A stretch of DNA of 64,000 nucleotides from Gemmataceae bacterium. GTDB lineage: Bacteria; Planctomycetota; Planctomycetia; Gemmatales; Gemmataceae. Shown piece after piece: positions 15,028 to 23,562 of the stretch; within the stretch, counting starts at the first letter, position 1, and every line of letters starts with the position of its first letter. Location: assembly GCA_022842245.1 (NCBI GenBank), contig JALHPZ010000002.1, forward strand, positions 186,001 through 250,000, given 5' to 3'. A model generated the notes under the pieces. That model did not search any database, was not told the DNA's origin, and worked only from the letters and a program-made list of their open reading frames with translations. A program made the position numbers and the translations under genes.

Positions 15028-15828
15028 CTATTCGTGTTTGGCAAAGATCATGCAGGTGTCGTGCAGGCCCGGAATGAAGCTGCTTCTGTAGACTTTGCGG
15101 CTGCTGCTCGCGCCGTGACTGAACCGGACGATGTCGGTGCAGCACTGCCGCAACCCGACCTCGAAGGCAAGCCGCTTGGTGTGCCACGTCAACGGGACGT
15201 ATCCCGCGTCGCGGTCGGAGTAGTCTCCCATCAGGACGGCCAGTCGCCCGCCGGGGCCGAGTGCCAGAGCGCAATTACGCATGAGCAGTTCGTAACGCTT
15301 CAGGAAGGCGTCCAGCGTCGGTGTCGTGGACAGGTCGCGGGGATCGTGGCTGTAGACTTTCTGCCGCCAGTAAGGCGGGTGAATCCACACGAACTCGAAC
15401 TTCTCGGCCGGGTAGTTCGCGGGATCGCAGGCGTCGAAGCCGCTTTTCAGGTCTACTGAGAAGTGGGGAATCCGCAGTTCCCGGCATACGTCGCGGCAGG
15501 TGCCGGAGCCGGTCATCGGGTCCATGACGTTCCGGGGGCGGAAGTACCGGAGCAGGTCCTTGATGAGGTTGCCGGAGCAGTTTCCGGGGTAGCGTCTGCT
15601 CCCGTAGTTTCCGGGATCGCTCTTGTGATAGAGGCTTGTGAGGTCCGGTACGGGACTCGCGTTCTTCGGGGCACGGGGGAGTTTGGCGTACACCGGCGTT
15701 TCGCGCCCACCGCTTCTGACGGGCCACTTTCGTCGGACTGCATTGCCGGTAGAATGCGTGTGAATTCGTCGGATTGTCGCCACGACGGCTCCGCGCTGAA
15801 TGTCGAGAATTTGCTTCGTGCTGATCAT
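15028..15828 (-). CDS. Orphan DNA methyltransferase (N4-cytosine/N6-adenine type)
   Basis: The start at 15828 (ATG ATC AGC) is preceded by GGAGG at 8 bases, giving 266 residues. MDPMTGSGTC (about residue 103) is the SAM-binding motif I, and IHPPYW (about 149) is a variant of the DPPY catalytic motif. LGPGGRLAVLMGDYSD follows as a late strand. Motif I precedes the catalytic motif, and there is no recognisable target-recognition repeat. No restriction endonuclease gene is adjacent, so it is an orphan modifier, as often carried by phages and plasmids to evade host restriction. It sits between a small beta-rich family gene and a DUF6900 gene in a leftward unit. Confidence 0.85.
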   Translation of the reverse strand: MISTKQILDIQRGAVVATIRRIHTHSTGNAVRRKWPVRSGGRETPVYAKLPRAPKNASPVPDLTSLYHKSDPGNYGSRRYPGNCSGNLIKDLLRYFRPRNVMDPMTGSGTCRDVCRELRIPHFSVDLKSGFDACDPANYPAEKFEFVWIHPPYWRQKVYSHDPRDLSTTPTLDAFLKRYELLMRNCALALGPGGRLAVLMGDYSDRDAGYVPLTWHTKRLAFEVGLRQCCTDIVRFSHGASSSRKVYRSSFIPGLHDTCMIFAKHE

Positions 15829-15883
15829 GTCTGGTTCCTCCAAAAAATGTGGCCGGGGGTGAACCCGGCCGGTGGTTGTTCAG

Positions 15884-16132
15884 TTAGGCGGTTGGCTCTT
15901 CTTCCGGCTCGGGGAGCGATTGATAGAGCACCGAGTGGACTTGGTCGGCGAGCTTGGCGAGGGCCAGGAGGTCATCGCGGCCAAAACTGTCGGATCGTTT
16001 CCAACCCGTGCCGTCCTTGTAGAGGCGGCTGAAGGTGACGTTGTACCGGATGCCGTTCTCGGACTCGTTGGCCCATACGGCGGCTTTGATCTTGCCTATT
16101 CGGATTTCGGTGGTGGGTTTCGCTTTCGTCAT
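15884..16132 (-). CDS. Small beta-rich family protein, copy 4
   Basis: An 82-residue protein, one of the clearest versions of the shared pattern: IRIGKIKAAVWANESENGIR, then NVTFSRLYKDGTGWKRSDSF, then GRDDLLALAKLADQVHSVLY and an acidic tail. The ATG at 16132 has an AAAGGAAAGACC leader. It heads a leftward unit with the orphan methyltransferase and DUF6900 gene. A GCCGGG/CCCGGC hairpin separates it from the methyltransferase start. Function unknown; nucleic-acid binding is suggested by the basic N-terminus and beta-rich core. Confidence 0.78.
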   Translation of the reverse strand: MTKAKPTTEIRIGKIKAAVWANESENGIRYNVTFSRLYKDGTGWKRSDSFGRDDLLALAKLADQVHSVLYQSLPEPEEEPTA

Positions 16133-17182
16133 GGTCTTTCCTTTTTTCGTCGGCCAGCCTCTGCCCCCGCTCGGCTGGCGGTTACTTGTTTTCCGTTCCG
16201 AAGGTTTGACCCGTTCGGAGGGGGCAACGGAGTTCGTTCACCCACGGCTGACGAACACGGCTGCCCCGTCCGGCTACGGGTCAGGAACGGGAGAAAGGTC
16301 CCGCCAGCCCGCGCCGGGCAGAGAGAGGCGTAGCGGCGGGAGCGCCCGCCTCAAGGGGCATGACAGCTTGCTGGCGTGGCCCTTGAGCAGCGACCGGAGC
16401 GAAGACCGTGCGGCCAACCGAAAGGGAAAGACGACCGAAGCGCCTCACCACAGCAAAATCAGACTCGGCAGAAAGACGCGATCTGGGCAAGAGTGCATCC
16501 GGTACTCGACCACAAACGCTGACCAACGCGGCTCGGAAGTGACAACAGACAGGCATGCCTGGCCTCACGGCCCAGTTCAAGTTCCAGACCGGTCTGGCAC
16601 TCGTGTTATCAGACAGCCGCTTCCGAGAGCCGAACGGACTAACGACTTCGCCCACCGGCCGGTTGCCTCCGCAAGCGCAGTGGAGGAGCCCGAGAGGTCA
16701 GCATCGAGGCGAGTCAGCGACAGGGAGAGGAGCGGTGGGCATTCGTATCGCGCAACTCACTTACGCTGCAAAGCTGCGGTTACGGCCGACGGGTGGCGAG
16801 ACATGAGCGGTCGAGAAGATCTTGTGGGACGGAGGAATCCAACAAGGACTCTCCGTGTGCGGCTTGATGTCGCAAGGTCTTTGTCAGCAGATGTTTGCGA
16901 CCGGTGGCAAAATTTTTAGTTGACAGAGGGGCGGACGGCTCAATGATTATTTAGGCTCGTATCGCAGGCTCGAACGAGTGGCAAGCCGGCGGGATGCCGG
17001 AGTTCGACAACGACGATTGCCCAATTTTGAAGCCGCGTTGCGACACTTCCGTGGAACTGCCTCGTGTCCATCTGAAGCAGTTCTGCATCGGACAAAACTG
17101 ATCTTCGGTTAGAAAACAACGAAATCCCTCGTGTGGCGGCAGGAGCCTCCACCGGAGGCCTGCCGACACCACGGGAGAACAG
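16133..17182. other. 1.05-kb region without a convincing gene
   Basis: Frames here are short or have shadow-like composition on both strands, and none has a ribosome site and a credible protein. A TTGACA at 16920-16925 with GATTAT 19 bp later may be a promoter for the sigma-like gene. The region lies between the accessory block and the transfer genes, a common location for an origin of transfer, but I could not identify a nic-type inverted repeat. Confidence 0.45.
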
Positions 17183-17956
17183 GTGTCGGAGATGGACAAG
17201 CAACGAGGTGATGGTCAGTGGGGTGATTGGTCGGAGTCGGAAGAGCAGTTTCGACAGACTCTCCTCCGGCTGAAACGTGACGATGCCAGCAACCAGGCGA
17301 TTGCTGATGAGGTGGCGAAAAGCCCGTACATCCTCGGACTCGTCTGGTGCGTGACGAAAAAAGATTACCTGGCAAGGAAACGAGGCGGCTGGGCCGCGAA
17401 ACCGAGCCGGGTCAAAAGTGAGGACAAGCCGAACGGGTACAGCCCTCGAATGCCGTGGCTACCACTCGGCTGGGAAGAAAAGATCGCTCAGGATTGGGAC
17501 GTTCGGAACGACTGGCGAAGCGAGACGTTCTGCGAACTGATCAAGTCGTGCAGGCGGAGTGGGATGTTCGGCTGCGACCCGGAGCGAGTGGTCGGGCCGT
17601 ACTGGCGGCGGATCATCGAGTACAAGGCGATCCGTGCCGCAGAGCGACTCCGACGGCAAGAGCAGAAGTGGAAGCAGCCGCGGAAGGATGTCAAGGTACT
17701 CTCCGACACCGGGGCTCTCGACTGGCAGCCGGACGACGAAGATAAGCTGATGGACCTCCGGCTCGACATCGCCATGCTGGTGGACGGGCTGGAAGATCCG
17801 AGGCAACGGGTGGTGATGCGGCTTTCCGCAGTGGAGGGTTACAACTACCCGGAGATCGCCGCGAAGTTGGGGCTCAGCTTCGAGCAGGTGCGATACGCCG
17901 TCGAGCAGGCAAGGATTGTTCTCGAAGCGAAGTTAAAGAAGCGGAAACGTCGGTAA
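17183..17956 (+). CDS. Sigma-70 family (ECF-like) factor or region-4 regulator
   Basis: The 257-residue product starts at GTG 17183 after GGGAGAACAG. The C-terminal 55 residues form a clear sigma region 4 helix-turn-helix: LEDPRQRVVMRLSAVEGYNY, then PEIAAKLGLSFEQVRYAVEQ. The middle (CDPERVVGPYWRRIIEYKAIRAAERLRRQ) could be a diverged region 2. The N-terminal 110 residues are unassigned. It stands alone ahead of the relaxase genes with no obvious anti-sigma partner, so it may direct transcription of element genes; no target promoters can be deduced. Confidence 0.7.
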   Translation: MSEMDKQRGDGQWGDWSESEEQFRQTLLRLKRDDASNQAIADEVAKSPYILGLVWCVTKKDYLARKRGGWAAKPSRVKSEDKPNGYSPRMPWLPLGWEEKIAQDWDVRNDWRSETFCELIKSCRRSGMFGCDPERVVGPYWRRIIEYKAIRAAERLRRQEQKWKQPRKDVKVLSDTGALDWQPDDEDKLMDLRLDIAMLVDGLEDPRQRVVMRLSAVEGYNYPEIAAKLGLSFEQVRYAVEQARIVLEAKLKKRKRR

Positions 17957-17972
17957 GAAGTCAGGCCCGTCT

Positions 17973-18003
17973 GGACGAGCGCCGAAACGGGCGGCGCTCG
18001 TCC
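17973..18003. terminator. Strong 12-bp hairpin between convergent genes
   Basis: GGACGAGCGCCG and CGGCGCTCGTCC pair perfectly around a 7-base loop, midway between the stops of two convergent genes. There is no T-run, so it is a terminator-like structure rather than a classic intrinsic terminator. Confidence 0.5.
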
Positions 18004-18023
18004 CTCCGTAACTGCTGCGAAGT

Positions 18024-18314
18024 TCATGATTGGCCGAGTGGGCCTGCTTCGCTCATCTCTGTTCGCAATTTTTCCGCATCAATCTCGGCAAGAGCCTCCG
18101 CCCACGACCGAAACCGGATCGTGAGCCGGTAGATCTCGCGCCGTTCTTCCTCCGGGATTCGCTTTTCCACGAGCGCGAGAAGCCGTTCCCGGTCCACGGG
18201 CGGGGCCGCGTGCTCCTCCTCGTACCCCGGGCGCGTGAGGCCGAATTCCTCCCAGATGTTCTGCGGTTCGCCGGCCTGGGCTTGGCGAGTCGTAACGTCT
18301 TTCATGCTGTTCAT
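18024..18314 (-). CDS. Small charged hypothetical protein
   Basis: About 96 residues from ATG 18314 (ATG 18305 also possible). The sequence is strongly charged and helical (DRERLLALVEKRIPEEERRE, then SWAEALAEIDAEKLRTEM), with no signal or membrane segment. It is divergently oriented from the RHH-relaxase genes, with a 180-bp shared upstream region. Composition is protein-like, but the family is not recognised. It could be a regulator or relaxosome accessory by position. Confidence 0.5.
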   Translation of the reverse strand: MNSMKDVTTRQAQAGEPQNIWEEFGLTRPGYEEEHAAPPVDRERLLALVEKRIPEEERREIYRLTIRFRSWAEALAEIDAEKLRTEMSEAGPLGQS

Positions 18315-18497
18315 GCTCCCAGAAATGCCGCCGCCATTCAACCCGTAGGGCTACTCCCCTCACCTTCCTGGCTGTGCGGTCAGGCTCAAAGTCTCTTTCC
18401 CACGCTGGCGTGCCCGAGACGGGAAGAGTTTCCGGGGGAACCTCCACCTTTCGGGTCGGGGGCCCAACACCAAGCCAAAAATCCAAGAGGGAAAACG

Positions 18498-18791
18498 ATG
18501 AAAGAAAGCACCACCACGGTCGGGGTCCGGCTGAAACCGCCACTTCTGAAACGCCTCGATGACGAGGCGAAGAGTCGCAGCGTCACCCGAAGCGAATGCC
18601 TTCGGCAGATCACCGAGGAAGGGCTGAACGATGAGAAGGCACGCCTGCTCCTCGAAGAGGTCCGGGAAATCAGGCAGCTCCTCCTCCTTCTCGACAAACG
18701 GTGGAAGATCGGGCTGGTCGCCATCCTCGCGGACGCCGGGAAGGCGAGTGTCGAGGATGCGGAAGCGTTCGTGCGCGACAACCTTTCGTGA
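18498..18791 (+). CDS. Ribbon-helix-helix relaxosome accessory protein (MobC/TrwA-like)
   Basis: A 97-residue protein with an N-terminal CopG-type motif (TTVGVRLKPPLLKRLDDEAK then RSVTRSECLRQITEEGL): one short strand followed by two helices. A Leu-rich helical tail follows (LLLEEVREIRQLLLLLDKRW). The ATG at 18498 has AAGAGGGAAAACG upstream, and the longer open frame before it is not protein-like. It ends 12 bp before the relaxase gene. RHH proteins in this position bind the origin of transfer and help the relaxase nick, and usually repress their own operon; here that is inferred from fold and location. Confidence 0.82.
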   Translation: MKESTTTVGVRLKPPLLKRLDDEAKSRSVTRSECLRQITEEGLNDEKARLLLEEVREIRQLLLLLDKRWKIGLVAILADAGKASVEDAEAFVRDNLS

Positions 18792-18803
18792 GGAGATTCG
18801 ACC

Positions 18804-21347
18804 GTGTTATCCATTGCGGCACTTTCCGGGGGTCAGGGGAACTACTACCTGGCCCTCGCCCGTGATGATTATTACCTGAAGGGCGGCGAGCCGCCGGGGC
18901 ATTGGTTCGGCAAGGGGGCCGAGCGTCTCGGACTCGCGGCGCAGGTGAGCGGGCAAGAATTCAAGCAACTTCTTCGCGGCTTCTCTCCGGACGGCGCTCA
19001 ACCGCTGATTCAGGGAGCCGGTAGCCCAAAGCATCAACCGGGTTGGGATTTGACTTTCAGTTCGCCAAAGTCCGTGTCGGCACTCTGGTCGCAGGCCGAT
19101 CAGGAGGCGAGACGGGCGATTCAGGAAGCGCAGACCGCCGCAGTCCGCGAGGCCCTCGACTACCTTCAGGACGCCGCTTCCTTCACCCGACGGGGACGAG
19201 GCGGACAAACGAAGGAACCGACGAAGCTGGTAGTCGCCACGTTCGACCACGGCACGAGCCGGGCACAGGACCCGCAGCTTCACACGCACTGCCTCGTTCT
19301 GAATGTCGGCGTGCGCGAAGACGGAACCACCGGGACGATCCTCAGTCAGCCGTTCTATGCCCACAAGCTCGCCGCCGGTGCGGTTTACCGGGCCGAACTT
19401 GCCAACCAGCTTGAAAAGCGACTGGGGGTCGTGCTGGATCGGCGACAGAGTTGGTTCGAGGTTCAGGGTATACCCGCCCAGCTGATCGATGACTTCTCGA
19501 AACGGCGGGAGCAGGTCGAGAAGGCGCTCACGGCGAGTGGTGCGACCGGAGCCAAGGCTGCCGCAAAGGTCACGCTTGCGACACGGACGGCCAAGGAACA
19601 TCGGCCGCGCTCCGAACTCCTTCCGGCATGGCAAGAGGTTGGTCGGAAACACGGCGTCACCCCCGAAAGCGTCTGCTCGCTGCTCGGTCGGCACACGCCG
19701 CGACAGGACCTGGCCGCGCGTGTTGGGGTCAGCATTCAGAAAGCGGTCGAGCGGATCACGCGGCAGGAAAGCCACTTCCCCGAACGGGAACTGGTGCGGC
19801 GGGCGGCGGAAGAGGCCCAGACGATGGGCATTCCCACGTCGGCGCTCCGCCACATAATCAAGCAGGAACTAAGCCGGTCGCCGGAGTTCGTCTGTCTGGG
19901 AAGTGCGGGCGGCGAGATTCGCTACACGACCCGCGAGATGCTGGCATTGGAAGCGAAGCTGCTCACGCAGGTGGAGTCGCTCCGGAGTCTTCCTTCTACG
20001 CCTCTTGCGGAAAAAACCGTCCGCGCGGTTGAGGGAAAGCTATCGGACGAGCAGAGGCAAGCACTCCGGCATCTCACGCAGTCGAACGGGTCCATCCACC
20101 TCGTCTCCGGGATGGCCGGGACGGGCAAAACCTCCATGCTCCGAGCGGCGCGGGAAGCGTTTGAACGCGAAGGGTTCGAGGTCTTTGGAGCTTGTCTCTC
20201 CGGGAAAGCGGCTCAAGGGCTTGTGGAGGGTGCCGGGATCAAGAGCCACACGCTGGCAAAGCTCCTCGGGATTCCCGAAGTCGATTACCGGGGGGAGCTC
20301 GACCGGGGACCGTTCGACACGCTGAAGGACCACGCCCGCCAGATGGGACGGGCGGCACTGGGCAAGAGCACATGGTCGGTCGAACCGATCCGGCTTACGC
20401 CCAAGAGCGTGTTGGTGGTCGATGAGGCGGGGATGGTCGGCACCCGGCAGATGCAGCAACTTACCGAGAAGGTACTTGCGGCAGGCGCTCGCCTCGTCCT
20501 CGTTGGCGACGAGAAGCAACTCCAGGCCATCGACGCGGGCGGCCCGTTCGGTTCAATCGGCAATCGGCTTGGGCGAGCAACGCTCACGGAGATTCGGCGT
20601 CAGCGGGAGCCGTGGGCGCGTGAGGCTGTCAAACAGATCGCCGGGGGCGCGGGGCGGGCAGCCCTTCGGGAGTACGCGAGTCGCGGCCTCATCACGGTGA
20701 CGGATGATCGGCGTGGGGCGATGCAGGCACTCGTCAAGAGGTGGAAGCGGGACGGCGCGACCAACCCGCGTGACCACTTGATCCTCGCGTCCAGCAACGC
20801 CGACGCCTCGCTTCTCAACCGGATGGCGCAAACGCAGCGGATGCTGACTGGCGGGCTCGGCAAGCAGGCGCTCGGGGTTGCGGGAGCGGACTTCCACCAT
20901 GGCGATCGGGTGCTTTTTACCCGCAACTCGAAGCGGTACGGGGTACAGAATGGCTCGCTCGGCACCGTCACCCAGGTGGACGTGGCGAACGGAATCCTGA
21001 CCGTCAAACTGGACCGCGGGAAGCTCGTGATGGTGCCGGTCCGGGACTACGCGCATCTCAAGCTCGGCTACGCCCTGACGACGCACAAAGCCCAGGGCGC
21101 GACCACGGAAAACGCCTACGTGCTGCTCGGCGGGCCGGGCCAGGACCGGGAGTTGTCCTACGTCCAGGCATCGCGGGCGCGGGGGACCACCCGGTTCTTC
21201 CTCGACAAGTTGGAAGCGGGAGACGATCTGCGAGACCTCTGCAGGCAACTGGAGCTCAGCCGGCAGAAGAATCTTTCCCACGACCTCCTGGAGCGGCAGG
21301 GAAAGGAACAGATAAGGTCGCGTACCGTTCTGGTGCAGCGAGTCTGA
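18804..21347 (+). CDS. MobF (TrwC/TraI-type) relaxase-helicase
   Basis: 847 residues. The N-terminal relaxase has paired tyrosines (NYY at 14-15 and DYY at 23-24) and the three-histidine metal site (FDHGTSRAQDPQLHTH, about 149-162). The C-terminal half is a RecD-like SF1 helicase: Walker A GMAGTGKTS near 436, DEAGMVG near 540, GDEKQLQAID near 571, and TTHKAQGAT near 757. MobF relaxases nick one strand at the origin of transfer, stay linked to the 5' end through tyrosine, and unwind the plasmid for transfer. The length is shorter than F TraI but close to R388 TrwC. All key residues appear intact. Confidence 0.95.
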   Translation: MLSIAALSGGQGNYYLALARDDYYLKGGEPPGHWFGKGAERLGLAAQVSGQEFKQLLRGFSPDGAQPLIQGAGSPKHQPGWDLTFSSPKSVSALWSQADQEARRAIQEAQTAAVREALDYLQDAASFTRRGRGGQTKEPTKLVVATFDHGTSRAQDPQLHTHCLVLNVGVREDGTTGTILSQPFYAHKLAAGAVYRAELANQLEKRLGVVLDRRQSWFEVQGIPAQLIDDFSKRREQVEKALTASGATGAKAAAKVTLATRTAKEHRPRSELLPAWQEVGRKHGVTPESVCSLLGRHTPRQDLAARVGVSIQKAVERITRQESHFPERELVRRAAEEAQTMGIPTSALRHIIKQELSRSPEFVCLGSAGGEIRYTTREMLALEAKLLTQVESLRSLPSTPLAEKTVRAVEGKLSDEQRQALRHLTQSNGSIHLVSGMAGTGKTSMLRAAREAFEREGFEVFGACLSGKAAQGLVEGAGIKSHTLAKLLGIPEVDYRGELDRGPFDTLKDHARQMGRAALGKSTWSVEPIRLTPKSVLVVDEAGMVGTRQMQQLTEKVLAAGARLVLVGDEKQLQAIDAGGPFGSIGNRLGRATLTEIRRQREPWAREAVKQIAGGAGRAALREYASRGLITVTDDRRGAMQALVKRWKRDGATNPRDHLILASSNADASLLNRMAQTQRMLTGGLGKQALGVAGADFHHGDRVLFTRNSKRYGVQNGSLGTVTQVDVANGILTVKLDRGKLVMVPVRDYAHLKLGYALTTHKAQGATTENAYVLLGGPGQDRELSYVQASRARGTTRFFLDKLEAGDDLRDLCRQLELSRQKNLSHDLLERQGKEQIRSRTVLVQRV

Positions 21348-21398
21348 CAATTGGCGGGTGCCCCGCCGGGCACTTCACGAGTGATTCCAGGGAAAAGT

Positions 21399-21875
21399 AT
21401 GAAAGCTATGTTCAGGGTAAGCGGCGGACGCTGGTCCGCCGTGGTGGGCAAGGTCGAACCGGGGACGTTCGGGGATCCGGAACTCGACCTCCAGATAAAA
21501 GTCTTCTGTGGCCGCGTGCAAGTCATGTGCGAAGGCTTTTGCCCCGTGCAAAAGCGAGAGGCCGGGCCGAGCGATGCGCCGACAGTATTGGACTACGTGG
21601 GCCTGTTCGATTTCACCCTCTCCGACACAGACATCTACGACCTGCTCCAGTTGATGTCGGTCACCGATACGCTCTGCCAGTGCCTTCACGACGGCGGGAC
21701 CATTCCGCGGGTGTGCGCGCGGCACGGGCTCCGGCCCTTAGGCAAACGCAAGCTGCGGCGAAAGACGGGGCGGCCCAGCCCTCTCGCGATTGAGGCGGAC
21801 GGCTTGTGGTTCCGTCTTCCCCCTTCGCTCGCTCGCGAGGCGAAAGGGGAACTGCGGGGCGGACTCTATCGGTGA
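21399..21875 (+). CDS. Hypothetical protein after the relaxase
   Basis: 158 residues from ATG 21399, preceded by CAGGGAAAAGT; an upstream in-frame ATG at 21351 lacks a good site. The first 80 residues are beta-rich with several Cys (VFCGRVQVMCEGFCP), followed by a helix (DIYDLLQLMSVTDTLCQCLH) and a basic segment (GLRPLGKRKLRRKTGRP). I do not recognise it. It is the first of three small genes between the relaxase and VWA genes, all co-oriented and probably co-transcribed. Confidence 0.62.
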   Translation: MKAMFRVSGGRWSAVVGKVEPGTFGDPELDLQIKVFCGRVQVMCEGFCPVQKREAGPSDAPTVLDYVGLFDFTLSDTDIYDLLQLMSVTDTLCQCLHDGGTIPRVCARHGLRPLGKRKLRRKTGRPSPLAIEADGLWFRLPPSLAREAKGELRGGLYR

Positions 21876-21948
21876 TGCGGGGCCGCACAGACTGCCGGGC
21901 GTTTCCGCCCGGCAGTCCCTCTTTGCTGCCGGACAGAAGGAGTTAACC

Positions 21949-22338
21949 GTGGAAGAGATTTGCACCCTCAGTGCCGGCCGCTGGGGGATCGCCATCAGTC
22001 TGGTGGAGCCGGGTTCACTGGAACACCAACAAGGTGCCCGGCACGCCGTGACGATTTACTGCGACGACAAACCGTTTGCCGGGTACGCCATCACCGCGAT
22101 ACATCGCGGAGATGGGGCCTTTCTGGAGGATCATCCGGACGATCGCCCGGACCTGGTGGAGTTCGTACTCTCGGAGCGAGACGTGCGGAACCTCGAGTTT
22201 ATTCTGGCCCGGGTCCACCAACTAATTCGTGAGTTCGGCGTGAGTGCTTCGGAAGTGACTCAAACGGTTCCCACGCCGTCCTCGGAGAAGGGGAAAGAGA
22301 CAGGAGGCCGGTTGCTTCACGACTGTGGGAGAGAGTGA
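21949..22338 (+). CDS. Hypothetical protein in the transfer operon
   Basis: 129 residues from GTG 21949, with AAGGAGTTAACC just upstream. The sequence alternates strands and short helices (WGIAISLVEPGS, HAVTIYCDDKPFAGYAITAI), then a helix ELSERDV-like segment (FVLSERDVRNLEFILARVHQ) and a Ser/Thr-rich tail. Its layout resembles the preceding protein (beta domain, then an SxxDxxxL helix), so the two may be distant relatives. Function unknown. Confidence 0.6.
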   Translation: MEEICTLSAGRWGIAISLVEPGSLEHQQGARHAVTIYCDDKPFAGYAITAIHRGDGAFLEDHPDDRPDLVEFVLSERDVRNLEFILARVHQLIREFGVSASEVTQTVPTPSSEKGKETGGRLLHDCGRE

Positions 22339-22386
22339 CCGGCGAGGACACTTCCATCGAGTATTTTCAGCGGAATGAGGAATACC

Positions 22387-22596
22387 ATGATCAGTGTACA
22401 GTTTAAGAGCTACGGCCCAGGGGCCTGCTCTTGGTGTCGAAAGCACCGTGCAGAGGTTTTCGCGGTCGTCTTCAGCGACCAGTCGTTCAGCGGCCCGATG
22501 TGCTGGAACGATCTGCGGTGTGCAATTCGGTTCAAGGTCACGGGCGACGACGAGACGCCGGTTGGCGTCCCTCCCCTTCCGACCGGTGAAGAATAA
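22387..22596 (+). CDS. Small Cys-containing (possible zinc) protein
   Basis: 69 residues from ATG 22387, preceded by GAGGAATACC. It contains ACSWCRKH near residue 13 and PMCWNDLRC near 37, giving two Cys pairs able to bind a metal, followed by a short strand and acidic end. Small proteins of this kind on mobile elements are often treble-clef zinc proteins. It lies immediately before two strong hairpins that should end this sub-operon. Confidence 0.6.
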   Translation: MISVQFKSYGPGACSWCRKHRAEVFAVVFSDQSFSGPMCWNDLRCAIRFKVTGDDETPVGVPPLPTGEE

Positions 22597-22610
22597 TTAG
22601 TGAAATCAGA

Positions 22611-22696
22611 CGGTGGCCCCTTCGGGGGTCACCCGAAGTCCCTGATCTCTCAACCGGCCTCCGCCTGCGATCCGCAGTCGGGGGCCGGTTCGTTTT
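22611..22696 (+). terminator. Two consecutive hairpins before the VWA gene
   Basis: GGTGGCCCC-TTC-GGGGGTCACC (22611-22632) forms one stem. AACCGGCC (22652-22659) pairs perfectly with GGCCGGTT (22683-22690) and is followed by CGTTTT. They lie 15-95 bp after the small Cys protein and 165 bp before the VWA gene. The rest of 22697-22860 holds no gene. Confidence 0.6.
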
Positions 22697-22860
22697 CCAG
22701 GCAGGTCTGTGACCCGCGAATTCTTCCCACTTTCACGGTCCTTCGCGGGGAAGGGCTGGGAGAGGGACCGAAGTCCGAGAGGAGTGGGCCGGTCGTAGCC
22801 GGTCACGTTCGGATGGCGTCGGCTCCCTCGATGTGCGTGACTTTCAAAAAGGAACGAGTC

Positions 22861-23559
22861 ATGTCGGATGAACTGCGAGTGGTGAAGGGTACAGCCGCGC
22901 GACTCCGCGACGGCAACCCGGAACCCAGAGTGCCATGTGTTCTGCTCCTCGACGTGTCAGGCTCGATGAGCGGAGACAAGATTCACGAGCTGAACGCCGG
23001 TCTCGAAACGATTCGGACCGAGCTACTCAAAGACGAACAGGCTGCCCGCCGGGTGGAATTGGCGGTCGTCACTTTCGGCGGGAAGGTCGAGGTCGCGCAG
23101 GACTTCACCCTCCCGTCGGAGTTCAAGCCGCCGGTCCTCGTGGCCGACGGCGACACGCCGATGGGTGCCGCCATCCTTCGGGCGTACGAGTTGGTGGAGA
23201 AGCGAAAGGCTCGCTACGAAGCGAGCGATCTCGACAGTTACGAGCCGTGGGTCTTCATGGTGACGGACGGAGATCCCACCGATGAGGCCGAGGTGCTTGA
23301 GAGTGCGATTCAGCGCATACGGCAAGCGGATGCTCAGGAGCGAGGGCGGCGGATCGCATTCTTCGCGGTCGGAGTCGAGGGAGCCAACATGCAGCGGCTC
23401 GCCCGCATCTCCAAACGGCCGCCGCTGAAGCTCCGAGGGCTCAGCTTCGCCCGCATGTTCCGCTGGGTCAGCCAGAGCTTGACTCACATCTCCCGGACGG
23501 AGATCGGTGACCGAACGCCTCTCATCAACCCCGTCGTGGCCGGATGGGGGGAGCCGTAA
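22861..23559 (+). CDS. VWA-domain protein (TerY-like)
   Basis: 232 residues from ATG 22861 (AAAGGAACGAG upstream; the longer frame is not protein-like). It has an intact MIDAS metal site: LLLDVSGSMSG near residue 32 (DxSxS), GDTPMGAAI near 97 (Thr), and VFMVTDGDPTD near 131 (Asp). This matches cytoplasmic VWA proteins of the TerY type, without signal peptide or membrane segment. Only 3 bp separate it from a protein-kinase gene. VWA, PP2C phosphatase and kinase genes often form triads in bacteria; no phosphatase is seen here. Confidence 0.88.
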   Translation: MSDELRVVKGTAARLRDGNPEPRVPCVLLLDVSGSMSGDKIHELNAGLETIRTELLKDEQAARRVELAVVTFGGKVEVAQDFTLPSEFKPPVLVADGDTPMGAAILRAYELVEKRKARYEASDLDSYEPWVFMVTDGDPTDEAEVLESAIQRIRQADAQERGRRIAFFAVGVEGANMQRLARISKRPPLKLRGLSFARMFRWVSQSLTHISRTEIGDRTPLINPVVAGWGEP

Positions 23560-23562
23560 CAC

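Noticed and set aside
16035-16919. Rightward frame of 294 codons
   Set aside because: Begins antisense to small-family copy 4 and continues with low-complexity Arg/Ser/Gly sequence. No conserved pattern.
16133-17182. tRNA or group II intron in the gene-poor stretch
   Set aside because: No T-loop/acceptor arrangement or domain V-like hairpin could be recognised, and there is no reverse transcriptase frame.
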